From NCBI RefSeq assembly GCF_900142375.1, contig NZ_FRAR01000005.1:125552-189551 (forward strand): 64,000 nt of DNA. The letters are read 5' to 3'. Numbering within the stretch: position 1 is the first letter of the stretch; each line of letters starts with the position of its first letter. Source of the stretch: Desulforamulus aeronauticus DSM 10349 (GTDB taxonomy: Bacteria > Bacillota > Desulfotomaculia > Desulfotomaculales > Desulfotomaculaceae). Made by a program: the position numbers and the translations under genes. A model generated the notes under the pieces. That model had not been told where the DNA came from and did not search any database. It saw only the letters and a program-made list of their open reading frames with translations. Below are positions 43,907-53,377 of the stretch, one piece after another.

Positions 43907-46552
43907 TTAAATAGGCTTTGCTTCGTACCAATTTAATCCGAGTTTAATATCAACATCCAATGGTACATCCAGCACAAGGGCATTTTCCATACATTCTCGA
44001 ACCAGTTTAATTAATGTTTCAACTTCAGTTTCTGGGGTATCAAAGATGAGTTCGTCGTGTACTTGCAGAATCATTTGGGCCTGCATCTGTTGTTCTTTTA
44101 ATTCCTTATTAATCTTGACCATAGCCAATTTAATGATATCAGCGGCACTTCCCTGGATGGGAGTATTCATAGCGGCTCTCTCACCAAAGTTTCGAATATT
44201 AAAGTTTTTGCTAAACAGTTCGGGCAGATAACGGCGACGGTTCAGCAGGGTGTTCACGTAACCCTGTGTTTTGGCCTCTTGAATAACGCGGTCGATATAC
44301 CTGCGTACTCCTGGGCAACGGGCAAAGTAGTTATCAATATAACTCTTGGCCTCCTGACGGCTAACCTTTAAATCTCGGGCCAGTCCAAAATCACTGATGC
44401 CATAAACAATACCAAAGTTTACCGCCTTCGCCCGACTGCGCATTTCTGAAGTTACTAGATCAAGGGGCACACCAAACACCTCAGAAGCGGTTCTTGTATG
44501 AATATCCTGGCCTAGACGGAAGGCTTCCAGAAAGCTGTTATCTTGGGACATATGGGCCAAAATGCGTAATTCAATTTGCGAATAATCAGCCGTTAAGAGT
44601 AGATTACCCCTTTGACGAGGGATAAACACCTTACGAATGCGCCGTCCGGATTCTAAACGGATGGGAATGTTTTGCAGATTCGGCTCTGCACTGGATAATC
44701 TGCCGGTAGCTGTCACGGTTTGATGGAAGGTAGAATGCAGCCGGCCGGTTTTTGCATCCACCAGAGCGGCCAGACCATCGGCATAGGTGGATTTTAATTT
44801 TGCCAATTGGCGGTACTCTAAGATGAGAGCAACAATTTCATGCTCCTCTGCCAACTTTTCTAACACTTCAGCGTCGGTGGAATAACCAGTCTTCGTCTTT
44901 TTAAATACCGGAAGCTTCAGTTTTTCGAATAAAATCTGTCCCAGTTGTTTCGGAGAGTTAATATTAAAATTTTCGCCAGCCAGTTCATGTATTCTGGCAG
45001 ACAGGGTTTCAATGGCTTGGTACAGTTCTGCTGACATATCCTTTAACCCTTGTTTGTCCACCGCTACCCCGGCCAGTTCCATCTCTGCCAGCACTTGCAC
45101 TAAGGGAAGTTCCATTTCTTGATACAGGCGGTCTTCGTCCCGCTCTGCAAGCTTATCGTAGAGTACTTTTCCCAGGCGTAGGATGGATTCTGCTTGAGCG
45201 GCCAGAGCTGTTTCCCCTTCCGCTGGCAGGATAATATTCAGATGCTCCAGAGCGACATCGTTTACGTCATAGTTGGCGGCGGTGGGATTTAGCAAATAGG
45301 CGGCCACCATGGTATCAAAGTATAGATTTTTCAATACGATATCCTGCTGCTGCAAGAGCCAGATGGCATCCTTAGCATCGTGGAAAATCTTCTTAATTTC
45401 TGAGTTTTCACAGAGGGCACGTAGGACGGTAAGATTACTATCGAGATCATCTGCCACCCGCAGCAGGTAAATATCCTGGTCAGGTACTGCTAAATAAAAG
45501 GCGGCAATCCCTTGGCCCCGAACCCCTGTGAGCAGCAAAGCCACTTTACCGCTATGGCTAGCCTGTACTAAAATTTCGTCCCGCTCTTCCTGGGTAGTGA
45601 CGGTTTGGTATCCTACCTGATAGGTTTCCAATTCGGGTAAGTTACTTACCAACTTGTTTGAAGATGTTTTTTCTTTTTTGGACGCAGGACTATTGGTAAG
45701 TTGTTTAATCAGACTCTTAAATTCCAGTTCCTTAAAAAGCTCTAAAAGTTTATGCTGATCGGGACCTCGCCAGGAGCACTCTGATAAATCCAATTCCATG
45801 GGCACATCACGAATGATGGTAGCTAACTTTTTAGAAAGAAGAGCGATATCTTCTTTACCCCGCAGTAGTTTTTGCAACCTGGGTGATAAATGATCCAGTT
45901 GCGCCAGAATTTCTTCCACATGGCCATAATCCTTAAGTAAGGTAGTAGCTGTTTTTTCCCCAATGCCGGGAACACCGGGGATGTTGTCCGAGGGGTCTCC
46001 CTGTAAGCCTTTGAGATCAATAATTTGGGATGGGGTTACACCGTATTTGTCCCACACTTTACCTTCATCAAATATCTCCAGTTCAGTAATACCTTTACGG
46101 GTTAGCAGAACTTTCGTTTTGGGAGATACCAACTGAAGGGCATCCCGATCGCCTGTCAGGATGAGCACATTTAATCCGGTGGCTTCGGCCTGGCTGGCAA
46201 TGGTACCAATTAAGTCATCGGCCTCAAAACCCTCTAATTCGAAATAGGGAATCCGCATAGCCCGAAGTACATCCCGAGCTAGGATAAACTGAGGTCGTAA
46301 TTCATCGGGCGTGGCTTTGCGAGTGCCCTTGTAATCGGCGTAGTCTTGGTGACGAAAGGTAATTTTACCTTTATCAAAGGCCACTGCCACCAGACCGGGC
46401 TCTTGTTCATTCAATATTTTCAACAGCATATTGGTAAAACCGTAAACTGCATTGGTAATAACCCCCTGACTATTCGTCAACAGGGGAATGGCATGAAAGG
46501 CTCTGTGAATGAGACTGTTGCCATCAATGACAATAAGGGTATCTAGGGACAA
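43907..46552 (-). CDS. polA: DNA polymerase I
   Basis: A protein of 881 residues. Residues 1-290 are the 5'-3' exonuclease (VIDGNSLIHRAFHAIP; FEADDLIGTIAS; GLQGDPSDNIPGVPGIG). The middle 3'-5' exonuclease-like domain lacks the metal-binding acids (KVALLLTG where DTET-type residues are expected), as in other Bacillus-type enzymes, so proofreading is probably absent. The polymerase domain has motif A LTADYSQIELRILAHMS, motif B RSRAKAVNFGIVYG and motif C LQVHDELIFD. I chose the TTG at 46552, eight bases after AGGAAGG; the GTG at 46561 abuts that site. It is first in the polA-mutM-ytaF-coaE run. Confidence 0.95.
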   Translation of the reverse strand: MSLDTLIVIDGNSLIHRAFHAIPLLTNSQGVITNAVYGFTNMLLKILNEQEPGLVAVAFDKGKITFRHQDYADYKGTRKATPDELRPQFILARDVLRAMRIPYFELEGFEADDLIGTIASQAEATGLNVLILTGDRDALQLVSPKTKVLLTRKGITELEIFDEGKVWDKYGVTPSQIIDLKGLQGDPSDNIPGVPGIGEKTATTLLKDYGHVEEILAQLDHLSPRLQKLLRGKEDIALLSKKLATIIRDVPMELDLSECSWRGPDQHKLLELFKELEFKSLIKQLTNSPASKKEKTSSNKLVSNLPELETYQVGYQTVTTQEERDEILVQASHSGKVALLLTGVRGQGIAAFYLAVPDQDIYLLRVADDLDSNLTVLRALCENSEIKKIFHDAKDAIWLLQQQDIVLKNLYFDTMVAAYLLNPTAANYDVNDVALEHLNIILPAEGETALAAQAESILRLGKVLYDKLAERDEDRLYQEMELPLVQVLAEMELAGVAVDKQGLKDMSAELYQAIETLSARIHELAGENFNINSPKQLGQILFEKLKLPVFKKTKTGYSTDAEVLEKLAEEHEIVALILEYRQLAKLKSTYADGLAALVDAKTGRLHSTFHQTVTATGRLSSAEPNLQNIPIRLESGRRIRKVFIPRQRGNLLLTADYSQIELRILAHMSQDNSFLEAFRLGQDIHTRTASEVFGVPLDLVTSEMRSRAKAVNFGIVYGISDFGLARDLKVSRQEAKSYIDNYFARCPGVRRYIDRVIQEAKTQGYVNTLLNRRRYLPELFSKNFNIRNFGERAAMNTPIQGSAADIIKLAMVKINKELKEQQMQAQMILQVHDELIFDTPETEVETLIKLVRECMENALVLDVPLDVDIKLGLNWYEAKPI

Positions 46553-46711
46553 AATAAGCACCTTCCTTATCTAGCATCCTTAGTATTTTCAGCAGTGCAA
46601 GGCAAAATACCTGCAGGATTTGTTAATTTTAATCGAAGGGTTTCAACAGGAAGGAACTGGAGAAATGACCTCGAATTTATCTAAGCATAGATAATAATAT
46701 GAGGTGATCAA

Positions 46712-48121
46712 TTGTTTAAAAGACTAGTCGTACTTATCTCCTTTGTTACTTTACTCTGGTCGCCAGCGGCTTGGGCTGAAGAAGATAAAGCCATGACCAA
46801 CGCTGCTACTATCGGTGAAGTTTTTGGGTATATCACTAATTATCACTTGAAACAGCCCGATATTGACCAGTTAACCAATGCTGGTATTAAAGGAATGCTG
46901 GATCAATTAGGGGATTCCTATACGGTGTACTTTTCACCAGGAGAACTGGATGAGTTTAGTGAAGAACTAAACGGGGATTTTGAGGGAATTGGTGCGGAAT
47001 TGGAGATTAAGGAAGAAGTTCCCCGTGTGACGAGGGTTCTTAATGGTTCACCGGCTGAGCAGGCGGGCCTACAGAGTGGTGATATTATTGTAGCGGTTGA
47101 TAACAAAACGCTTACCGGGCAATCGCTAACGCAGGTGGTAGAACAGCTACGCGGTAAAAAAGGAACCAACGTTACGATTACAGTGAGAAGGGTTGGGCAG
47201 CCTGACTTCTCTTTGGAAATAACAAGAAATACGGTGAATATGCCTACGGTCAACGAGAAAATTCTGGAAGGACAAATTGGCTATATTGCCGTGGAAAGTT
47301 TTGGCATGGAAACCGGTGAGCAATTCGGAAATGCCCTCATTCAATTAAAAGAGTCCGGTGCCAAAGCTTTCATTATTGATCTCAGGAATAATGGCGGTGG
47401 CTATATAGATGCCGCCTTGGAAATGGCTGGTTATCTACTAGGGAAAGATAAAATAATTTTGCTCACCGAGGACCGGGAAAAATACCAAGAAGCTTACACC
47501 ACCGAGCTAGACTCTTTAATAAATCCCTTACCGATGGTGGTATTGGTGAATGAGCATAGTGCCAGTGCTTCAGAGATTTTAGCGGGTGCACTGCAGGATT
47601 ATGGAACGGCTACTTTGGTAGGCACCAAAACCTACGGTAAGGGAACGGTGCAAGACATTCTTCCCTTGGGCAATGGTGGTGCCTTAAAGATGACCACAGC
47701 CTTTTACTTAACTCCCAAGGGGCAACGCATTGACGGCCAAGGGTTACAGCCAGATCGCGCTATTGCCACACCGGAGCTGCAACTACTAGCAGCTAAACAA
47801 ATTCTCCTGTCTGGAGCACCGGAAATAACTTATACTGCCGAGAAAACCATCCAGACCCAGGGAGATACCGTTAACCTACCGATAGGGTACCTTAAAGAAA
47901 AGGGCCAGCAGCTGGTGCCGCTGCGCTTCACCCTGGAATCTTTGGGGTACGAAGTAAAGTGGGATGATAAAATCAACCACATTATGGTAAAGGCTAGCAA
48001 CAAAACCTGGCAGCTACCTAATAACAGCTTAAAGCACCCCTTGCGTCAAATTAATGGCTACTTCTATATTGCGGCCGAAGATTTACGCCTGCTGGGGGTA
48101 GATATAAGAATTCAGGAATAA
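46712..48121 (+). CDS. Carboxyl-terminal processing protease (S41) with copper-amine-oxidase-like domain
   Basis: An exported protein of 469 residues: signal peptide FKRLVVLISFVTLLWSPAAWA, PDZ domain (about residues 95-175; GSPAEQAGLQSGDIIVAVDN), and S41 protease domain with catalytic serine in EHSASASEILAGAL and lysine in TKTYGKGTVQ. The C-terminal 100 residues (LVPLRFTLESLGYEVKWDDK) match the copper amine oxidase N1-like domain common in clostridial wall proteins. The start is TTG 46712 behind GAGGTGATCAA. It is divergent from polA and monocistronic. Confidence 0.88.
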   Translation: MFKRLVVLISFVTLLWSPAAWAEEDKAMTNAATIGEVFGYITNYHLKQPDIDQLTNAGIKGMLDQLGDSYTVYFSPGELDEFSEELNGDFEGIGAELEIKEEVPRVTRVLNGSPAEQAGLQSGDIIVAVDNKTLTGQSLTQVVEQLRGKKGTNVTITVRRVGQPDFSLEITRNTVNMPTVNEKILEGQIGYIAVESFGMETGEQFGNALIQLKESGAKAFIIDLRNNGGGYIDAALEMAGYLLGKDKIILLTEDREKYQEAYTTELDSLINPLPMVVLVNEHSASASEILAGALQDYGTATLVGTKTYGKGTVQDILPLGNGGALKMTTAFYLTPKGQRIDGQGLQPDRAIATPELQLLAAKQILLSGAPEITYTAEKTIQTQGDTVNLPIGYLKEKGQQLVPLRFTLESLGYEVKWDDKINHIMVKASNKTWQLPNNSLKHPLRQINGYFYIAAEDLRLLGVDIRIQE

Positions 48122-48214
48122 GCCACCGGCTCTTTAGGCTTTGACCGATGGTAAGTCATATTCCCCCCTCCTCCTTGAATATGCTAGAACAGTACCGGAA
48201 GGGAGGAGAATTAC

Positions 48215-48823
48215 CTGGACTTTCTAGAACCTTTTTTGCAACAAGTTACCGTTATTATTGCTGCCATGGGTTATTGGGGTGTAGGAATTGGTATGGCTAT
48301 AGAAAGTGCCAATGTTCCCTTGCCCAGTGAAGTGATACTGCCCTTTGGGGGGTATCTGGTTTATGCCGGGCGATTAGATTTTTGGGGTACAGTGATGGCG
48401 GGCACGGTGGGGGGGACCCTTGGCTCTATTGGCTCCTACTATCTGGGGAGTAAAGGTGGCAGACCATTCTTACATAAATATGGCCGTTATATCGGAATTA
48501 GTGAGAGAAAGCTAGTACTAGCTGATTACTGGTTTGCACGGTATGGTGAAGCAACGGTGTTTTTTACCAGGCTATTGCCTATTGTTCGTACGTTTATTTC
48601 ATTACCGGCGGGTATTGCCCGTATGAATTTTAAAAAGTTTGTTATATACACCTTTTTAGGTTCCTTACCCTGGAGCATTTTGTTGGTTTATGTTGGTTAC
48701 GCCCTAGGACAAAATTGGCAGGCCATTAAGCCCTGGTTTCATCGGCTGGATCTCTTGGTGGCTGCTCTTTTAGGAATGCTGCTGCTGTATTATTTTTGGG
48801 GAAAAATAAAGGGTAAAAGATAG
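48215..48823 (+). CDS. DedA-family membrane protein (probable CTG start)
   Basis: A protein of about 202 residues with the DedA/SNARE-associated pattern: GIGMAIESANVPLPSEVILPFGGYLV, GGTLGSIGSYYLGSKGG and FFTRLLPIVRTFISLPAGIARM, with four to five hydrophobic helices. DedA proteins are thought to be lipid flippases or proton-coupled transporters. No ATG, GTG or TTG is well placed. GGGAGGAG at 48201-48208 is six bases ahead of CTG 48215, which would give MDFLEPFLQQVTVII, a normal family start. The alternative TTG at 48236 has no ribosome site. Confidence 0.8.
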   Translation: MDFLEPFLQQVTVIIAAMGYWGVGIGMAIESANVPLPSEVILPFGGYLVYAGRLDFWGTVMAGTVGGTLGSIGSYYLGSKGGRPFLHKYGRYIGISERKLVLADYWFARYGEATVFFTRLLPIVRTFISLPAGIARMNFKKFVIYTFLGSLPWSILLVYVGYALGQNWQAIKPWFHRLDLLVAALLGMLLLYYFWGKIKGKR

Positions 48824-48829
48824 CAATAG

Positions 48830-48861
48830 GAAAACCCTCAGGTTAGTAGCCTGGGGGTTTG
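48830..48861. terminator. Terminator between convergent DedA and TVP38 genes
   Basis: AAACCC-T-CAGG pairs with CCTG-G-GGGTTT around a short loop, followed by TGTT. It overlaps the end of the minus-strand gene. Confidence 0.7.
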
Positions 48862-49538
48862 TTATGGGCTATTTTTTTTTTAAACCGACGCGAAAACAAC
48901 GGCCAGGCTAGGACTGTTACTAGAATGATGAGGAGAGTAATTTTCGTGGCCATTCCTTCGGCTTGGCTAAAGCTATGACCCAGGGCGGTGTAAATAACAA
49001 TTTCCGGCAGTTTTCCAATGGCGGTAGCGATAAAGAAACCCTTAAAGGTCATCTTACTCAAACCTGCCACATAACTAATAATACTGGAGGGAATCACCGG
49101 AATGAGTCTTGCCATAAAGACCATCCAGGGACCATCTTGGTGACTCATTTGATCGACTTTTGTCATATAGGTTTGCTTTAGGCAACGACTTATGAGTCCC
49201 CGACCAAAGCCCCTGGCCAGGTAGAAGGCGATGGAGGCTCCCAAAACCGAGCCGGTCATGGTGATGAGAATCCCATACCATAAACCAAAAATAAATCCGT
49301 TGGTAGCCGCTAACAAAAATAAAGGCAATGGGGTAAAAAGTGTTTGTAAGACCATTAAAAATAGGCAAACCAGTACAGTCATAGCACCAAAAGAACGCAA
49401 ATACTCCGCCAACTGCTCAGGACCGGTAAAAGACACAGCCCGCCAGATGGGGTGATGGTAAAGATCCAGGCTAAAGAACAGGATCAATGCCACAACTATC
49501 AAGATAAGGGTAAAAATTAAACCATGTCTTTTCACCAT
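48843..49538 (-). CDS. TVP38/TMEM64-family membrane protein
   Basis: A protein of 231 residues with about six helices and the VTT-domain pattern: FGAMTVLVCLFLMVLQTLFTPLP, LPLFLLAATNGFIFGLWYG, GSVLGASIAFYLARGFGRG and FMARLIPVIPSSIISYVAGL. The family is distantly related to DedA and is linked to lipid scrambling in eukaryotes; the bacterial role is open. I chose the ATG at 49538, seven bases after GGGAG. Confidence 0.85.
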   Translation of the reverse strand: MVKRHGLIFTLILIVVALILFFSLDLYHHPIWRAVSFTGPEQLAEYLRSFGAMTVLVCLFLMVLQTLFTPLPLFLLAATNGFIFGLWYGILITMTGSVLGASIAFYLARGFGRGLISRCLKQTYMTKVDQMSHQDGPWMVFMARLIPVIPSSIISYVAGLSKMTFKGFFIATAIGKLPEIVIYTALGHSFSQAEGMATKITLLIILVTVLAWPLFSRRFKKKIAHNKPPGY

Positions 49539-49770
49539 ATAAATCTCCCAATCTAAGGATTGTGGCACAGAAATACTATACCAAAACACCGGAGCTTTGA
49601 AAAGAAAAAGGTTATCAAGATAGTATATATTATTAAGATCACCTGTTATATGTTAGAAAGTATTGGAAAAAATTTCATTACGCCTTAGAAGGCACTCCAC
49701 TGTGGTTCCGTAAAGCTTAGTGAACAAGCGCTGAATGTTCTCACCTTGGTTTGGATTTTGCTTACGCAAT

Positions 49771-49803
49771 GATGTGACCCCCCAGGAATCCAGGGGGGTC
49801 ATG
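49771..49803 (-). terminator. Terminator after the cupin gene
   Basis: TGACCCCCC pairs with GGGGGGTCA around nine bases, just downstream of the minus-strand cupin gene. The rest of the gap 49539-49811 shows nothing I can name. Confidence 0.7.
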
Positions 49804-49811
49804 AGTCATAT

Positions 49812-50159
49812 CTATTCCAAACTAAAGATGACAATTAAAAGCATCTTAAATCTTTCTTTAGCCACTAGGCCGTGGGGAATTCCGTTAGGCATAACGATGG
49901 CTTCACCTTTTTTGGCGAGAAATTTCTCCTGCCCAATGGTGATCTCCGCCTCACCGTCTAAAATATACACCATTGCGTCGCCGGGGGAGGAGTGAGCACT
50001 GATTTCTTCCCCCTGATCAAAGGCAAACAGTGTCACACTAACCGGTTTTCCCTGGGATAAAGTGCGGCTGACCACCCGACCTTCTTGGTAATCCACCAGA
50101 GCAGCAAGTTCCACCACCTTGGCAAAATCAATGTTTTTAATATAATGTTGTCCTGACAT
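49812..50159 (-). CDS. Cupin-domain protein
   Basis: A small single-domain cupin of 115 residues. ISAHSSPGDAMVYILDGEAEITI (about residues 50-72) and GEAIVMPNGIPHGLVAKERFKMLLI (about 82-106) are the two cupin motifs. The first metal-binding motif has only one clear histidine (AHSS), and the second keeps PHG. Function is unknown; such proteins often sit beside DUF1858 genes and respond to redox or nitrosative conditions in anaerobes. It is 11 bases after the DUF1858 gene on the same strand, so cotranscribed. Confidence 0.83.
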   Translation of the reverse strand: MSGQHYIKNIDFAKVVELAALVDYQEGRVVSRTLSQGKPVSVTLFAFDQGEEISAHSSPGDAMVYILDGEAEITIGQEKFLAKKGEAIVMPNGIPHGLVAKERFKMLLIVIFSLE

Positions 50160-50170
50160 AGAATCCCTCC

Positions 50171-50398
50171 TTATTCTACTACCTCAAAGCCATGATCACG
50201 AAAGATCTGCTTAATGGTGTTTAGATCGATTTTCTTCATACTGGCACCCTTAGGAATGGTCATTACCCGGCCAGCGGTGTTTAACATAGCGGGATTGGTG
50301 ATATCTTTAAAACCAATCTCTTGCATAATGTTGGCCACCTCCGGGTTTTCCTTGACCAGCTCATAGATGGTTTTGCGGAAATCTACACTTTGGTTCAT
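50171..50398 (-). CDS. DUF1858 small protein
   Basis: A protein of 75 residues. The N-terminal SVDFRKTIYELVKENPEVANIMQEIGFKDI pattern (in outline) and PAMLNTAGRVMTIPKGA are the DUF1858 signature, also found at the N-terminus of hybrid cluster-type and PAS proteins. I chose the ATG at 50398, five bases after GGGTGA. It starts a two-gene unit with the cupin gene, divergent from nrfH. Linkage to nitrite reduction genes suggests a nitrogen-oxide response, by context only. Confidence 0.8.
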   Translation of the reverse strand: MNQSVDFRKTIYELVKENPEVANIMQEIGFKDITNPAMLNTAGRVMTIPKGASMKKIDLNTIKQIFRDHGFEVVE

Positions 50399-50603
50399 GT
50401 AATCACCCTTGGATTTTTTTATTACCATACCCCAAATCTTTGAAACTATAAAAAGCTTTTAAATAAGTATAGGCGAAATAAGATTTTTTCAAAATAACAA
50501 ACTAAATTATTTTTTAAATATTCAATAAAAGTAAAAATTTTCCTGGAAAATAGCAACCATTTATCTTATTATCGTAGAAAGGGAGGTGAGAGGAGCGGGG
50601 GGA

Positions 50604-51032
50604 ATGAAGAAAAAACTTTTGTGGCTGGTTGGTTTTGCTTTTGTCAGTTTTGCCTTAATGCTATTAACCAAAGTACCGGCCCTTGGTTTAGACAAGGCTG
50701 AATTTTGCGGGCAGTGCCACGCGATGGATGAGCAGGTGGATACATACTTGCACTCGGCCCATCGATTGGGCGCAACCTGTGGGGATTGTCATATTCCCCA
50801 TGGTCTGGTGTACGGTGCCACCTATAAGGCTTATACGGGTACCCGTGATGTTGTAGCTGTTCTAACAGATACAACTCCCCAAGAAATTCGTGTAACTAAA
50901 CTGGGGCAAGACATCTTGCAGGAAAACTGTCTAAGGTGTCATGGGGAATTTTTGGCACAAGTGGGGGATACCAGGAAAAATGACGGAAAGTATTGCTTTG
51001 ATTGTCACCGGAGTACCCCGCACCAGAAATAA
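50604..51032 (+). CDS. nrfH: NrfH-type tetrahaem cytochrome c (nitrite reductase small subunit)
   Basis: A protein of 142 residues. One N-terminal helix (LLWLVGFAFVSFALMLL) anchors it; four CxxCH haem sites follow: CGQCH, CGDCH, CLRCH and CFDCH. This is the NapC/NrfH quinol dehydrogenase pattern, passing electrons from menaquinol to NrfA on the outside of the membrane. I chose the ATG at 50604 just after GGGGGGA; the ORF could start at GTG 50586. It is followed 20 bases later by nrfA. Confidence 0.93.
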   Translation: MKKKLLWLVGFAFVSFALMLLTKVPALGLDKAEFCGQCHAMDEQVDTYLHSAHRLGATCGDCHIPHGLVYGATYKAYTGTRDVVAVLTDTTPQEIRVTKLGQDILQENCLRCHGEFLAQVGDTRKNDGKYCFDCHRSTPHQK

Positions 51033-51052
51033 TGAAAGGGGTGGTTACTTAA

Positions 51053-52306
51053 TTGATTCCTAAGGAATATCGTAATCTGGCATTCTTTTCATTAATTATA
51101 GTGCTCATCCTAGGGGCAGCAGGAGGTTATTTTTTTAATGCCCACAATAAAGACCTTGAAGAAAAACCCCTGGGTGAAATTGCAGCTAATGAAGCTGACC
51201 CTGCTGTATGGGGTATTTATTATCCCAAGCACTATGACAGCTACCTGGAAAATTTTAAAAACACTGCACAACCCTCTCACTTTGAAACGAAACCCTATAT
51301 GAAACAAATCTATGCAGGACTAGGTTTTGCAGAAGAGTTTAACGAACCGCGAGGCCATGTTTATACACTGGAGGATATCCGAAAGGTCCATCCCACACGT
51401 TATAAGACCGGGGCCGCCTGTAATACTTGTAAATCATCTCAAATCCCGGAGATGATCAATAAATATGGTGAGGACTACTATCTGAAATCCTTCGAGGAAG
51501 TAAATTCTCAATTAAAACACCCCATCGCTTGCCTCGATTGTCACGATCCTAAAACAATGGATTTGAGAATCAGCAGACCGGCTCTTATTCAAGCCTTTGA
51601 GCGGCAAGGTAAGGATATTACCAAGGCGACTAGGCAGGAAATGAGGAGCTTGGTATGCGCCCAGTGCCACGTTACCTATTACTTCCAACCAAATACAAAG
51701 AAATTAACCTTCCCTTGGGATAAGGGGGTTAAAGCTGACCAAATTTTGGCATATTTTGATGAAAAGAAATTTAGCGAATGGAATCATCCAGATGCAGGCA
51801 CTGGACTGGCGAAAACCAGACATGCTGAATATGAAACATTTATGGACAGCACCCACCAGTCTGCAGGCTTAGCCTGTGCAGATTGTCATATGCCCTATGT
51901 GAAGCAGGGAAATGTTAAGGTTAGCTCCCATAATTGGCAAAGCCCCTTGAACAATATCGAACAAAGCTGCACCGTTTGCCACCGGGAGGGTGTTGACTGG
52001 CTCAAGACCCGCGTGAAAGATATTCAGGCTAAAACCAAGGAAGTACAGGACATTGCCGGTGAAGCTGTGGTGCAAGCCATTAATGAGTTAAAGGTGGCAA
52101 AGGACACTCCTGGTGTGAATCAAGAGTTACTCCAGCAGGCTCAAGAAATGCATCGTAAGGGTCAGTGGTATCTAGATTATGTCATGGTTACCAACGGCTA
52201 CGGTTTCCATAATCCTACCGAGTCGATTAACAACCTGAGTAAAGCCATCGACTATGCTCATAAATCTGTTCAACTGGCCAGAGAAGCTGTGAAAAAGACT
52301 AGCTAA
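51053..52306 (+). CDS. nrfA: Ammonia-forming cytochrome c nitrite reductase
   Basis: An exported pentahaem protein of 417 residues that reduces nitrite to ammonia with six electrons. The N-terminal helix FFSLIIVLILGAAGGYFF is a signal anchor. The catalytic haem site is CNTCK with lysine as axial ligand, followed by CLDCH, CAQCH, CADCH and CTVCH. The conserved active-site region KTRHAEYETFMDSTHQSAG in outline supplies the Arg/Tyr/His environment. The start is TTG 51053, seven bases after AAAGGGGTGG. It is in one operon with nrfH, resB and ccsA. Confidence 0.94.
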   Translation: MIPKEYRNLAFFSLIIVLILGAAGGYFFNAHNKDLEEKPLGEIAANEADPAVWGIYYPKHYDSYLENFKNTAQPSHFETKPYMKQIYAGLGFAEEFNEPRGHVYTLEDIRKVHPTRYKTGAACNTCKSSQIPEMINKYGEDYYLKSFEEVNSQLKHPIACLDCHDPKTMDLRISRPALIQAFERQGKDITKATRQEMRSLVCAQCHVTYYFQPNTKKLTFPWDKGVKADQILAYFDEKKFSEWNHPDAGTGLAKTRHAEYETFMDSTHQSAGLACADCHMPYVKQGNVKVSSHNWQSPLNNIEQSCTVCHREGVDWLKTRVKDIQAKTKEVQDIAGEAVVQAINELKVAKDTPGVNQELLQQAQEMHRKGQWYLDYVMVTNGYGFHNPTESINNLSKAIDYAHKSVQLAREAVKKTS

Positions 52307-52333
52307 CGAGAAGATAACACGGAGTGAATTGAT

Positions 52334-53377
52334 TTGAATGATAAGCAGTTTCATGTAGGACCCGAGGGGAAAGGGATTTTACGATCCCTTTCCTCTATGA
52401 AAACGGGTCTTGTTCTTTTGCTGTTACTTGGTGCAGTGTCATCCTTGGGCAGCTTAATCCCCCAGGGTGAGCAGGTAAGTTTCTACCGGGCACACTACGG
52501 GGAACTATTGGGAAGTTTTTTACTTTTATTATCCTTTGATAAGCTGTATAGTTCCTGGTGGTTCATCCTGCTTGGCGTAATTTTTGCGTGTAACATCTTA
52601 CTTTGTTCTATGCAACGAGTAAAAAATGTTAAGAATTTACGAAGTGCAGGATCGGTCTTGCTGCACTTTAGTATTTTGGTTGTATTTGCAGGCTCTTTAT
52701 TATCTGGTATGGCAGGTAAAAGCGCCTACATAGAAATTGATGTAGCGGACACAGCTGATCTCTCCACTATCGGTTTTCCTGGTTATCACCTGACAGTAAA
52801 GGATTTTAAAATTGACTATTATGATACCTGGGAACCCAAACAATATACCAGTTCAGTATTATTGCTGGATGCTAAGGGTAACAGAATTGTTGATGAAATC
52901 AGTGTTAATCATCCACTAAAAACAGAAGGTTTAACTATTTATCAAAATAGCTATGGTTGGATGACCAAGGGACGGATTATTGGTGAAAAAGGAGATCAGC
53001 CCTTTGAACTGATTAACGGTGAGGAATTAAAACTGGCCAATGGTTTAATCCTGAAGATTCTTTTTGTACCAGACTTTGATCCGCTCAGTGGCAACCTACA
53101 ATCGAAAACTCCGTTGCCCAACAATCCCCACTTAGCCTGTGCCCTGATTAAGGGAGAACAATTATTGGATGTTCAGATAATCTCTCAGGGGGACACACAA
53201 AAGATAGAAGACGTAACAATTGCCTTTGATGGTTATCGCTATTATACCGGTCTGGAAGTGAAAAAGGACCCCGGTGTCAAGGTGGTCTACGGGGGATTTT
53301 TTCTAATGCTTTTAGGCTTGGCCTGCCGATACCTAACTCCCCCGCCGGGGACAAAAGTAAGTGAGGTGGTGCAATAA
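52334..53377 (+). CDS. resB: ResB-like cytochrome c biogenesis protein
   Basis: A membrane protein of 347 residues. It begins LRSLSSMKTGLVLLLLLGAVSSLGSLIPQG in outline, the ResB/Ccs1 N-terminal pattern, with three early helices, a large extracytoplasmic domain (about residues 130-310) and a final helix (GVKVVYGGFFLMLLGLACRY). ResB and CcsA form the system II haem lyase that attaches haem to CxxCH motifs. The start is TTG 52334 behind GGAGTG. Its place after nrfHA shows a dedicated maturation pair for these multihaem proteins. Confidence 0.87.
   Translation: MNDKQFHVGPEGKGILRSLSSMKTGLVLLLLLGAVSSLGSLIPQGEQVSFYRAHYGELLGSFLLLLSFDKLYSSWWFILLGVIFACNILLCSMQRVKNVKNLRSAGSVLLHFSILVVFAGSLLSGMAGKSAYIEIDVADTADLSTIGFPGYHLTVKDFKIDYYDTWEPKQYTSSVLLLDAKGNRIVDEISVNHPLKTEGLTIYQNSYGWMTKGRIIGEKGDQPFELINGEELKLANGLILKILFVPDFDPLSGNLQSKTPLPNNPHLACALIKGEQLLDVQIISQGDTQKIEDVTIAFDGYRYYTGLEVKKDPGVKVVYGGFFLMLLGLACRYLTPPPGTKVSEVVQ

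Noticed and set aside
43907-46552. Proofreading activity of DNA polymerase I
   Set aside because: The middle domain is present but lacks the acidic metal ligands, the normal condition for many Gram-positive PolA proteins, so neither a novelty nor an active exonuclease is claimed.
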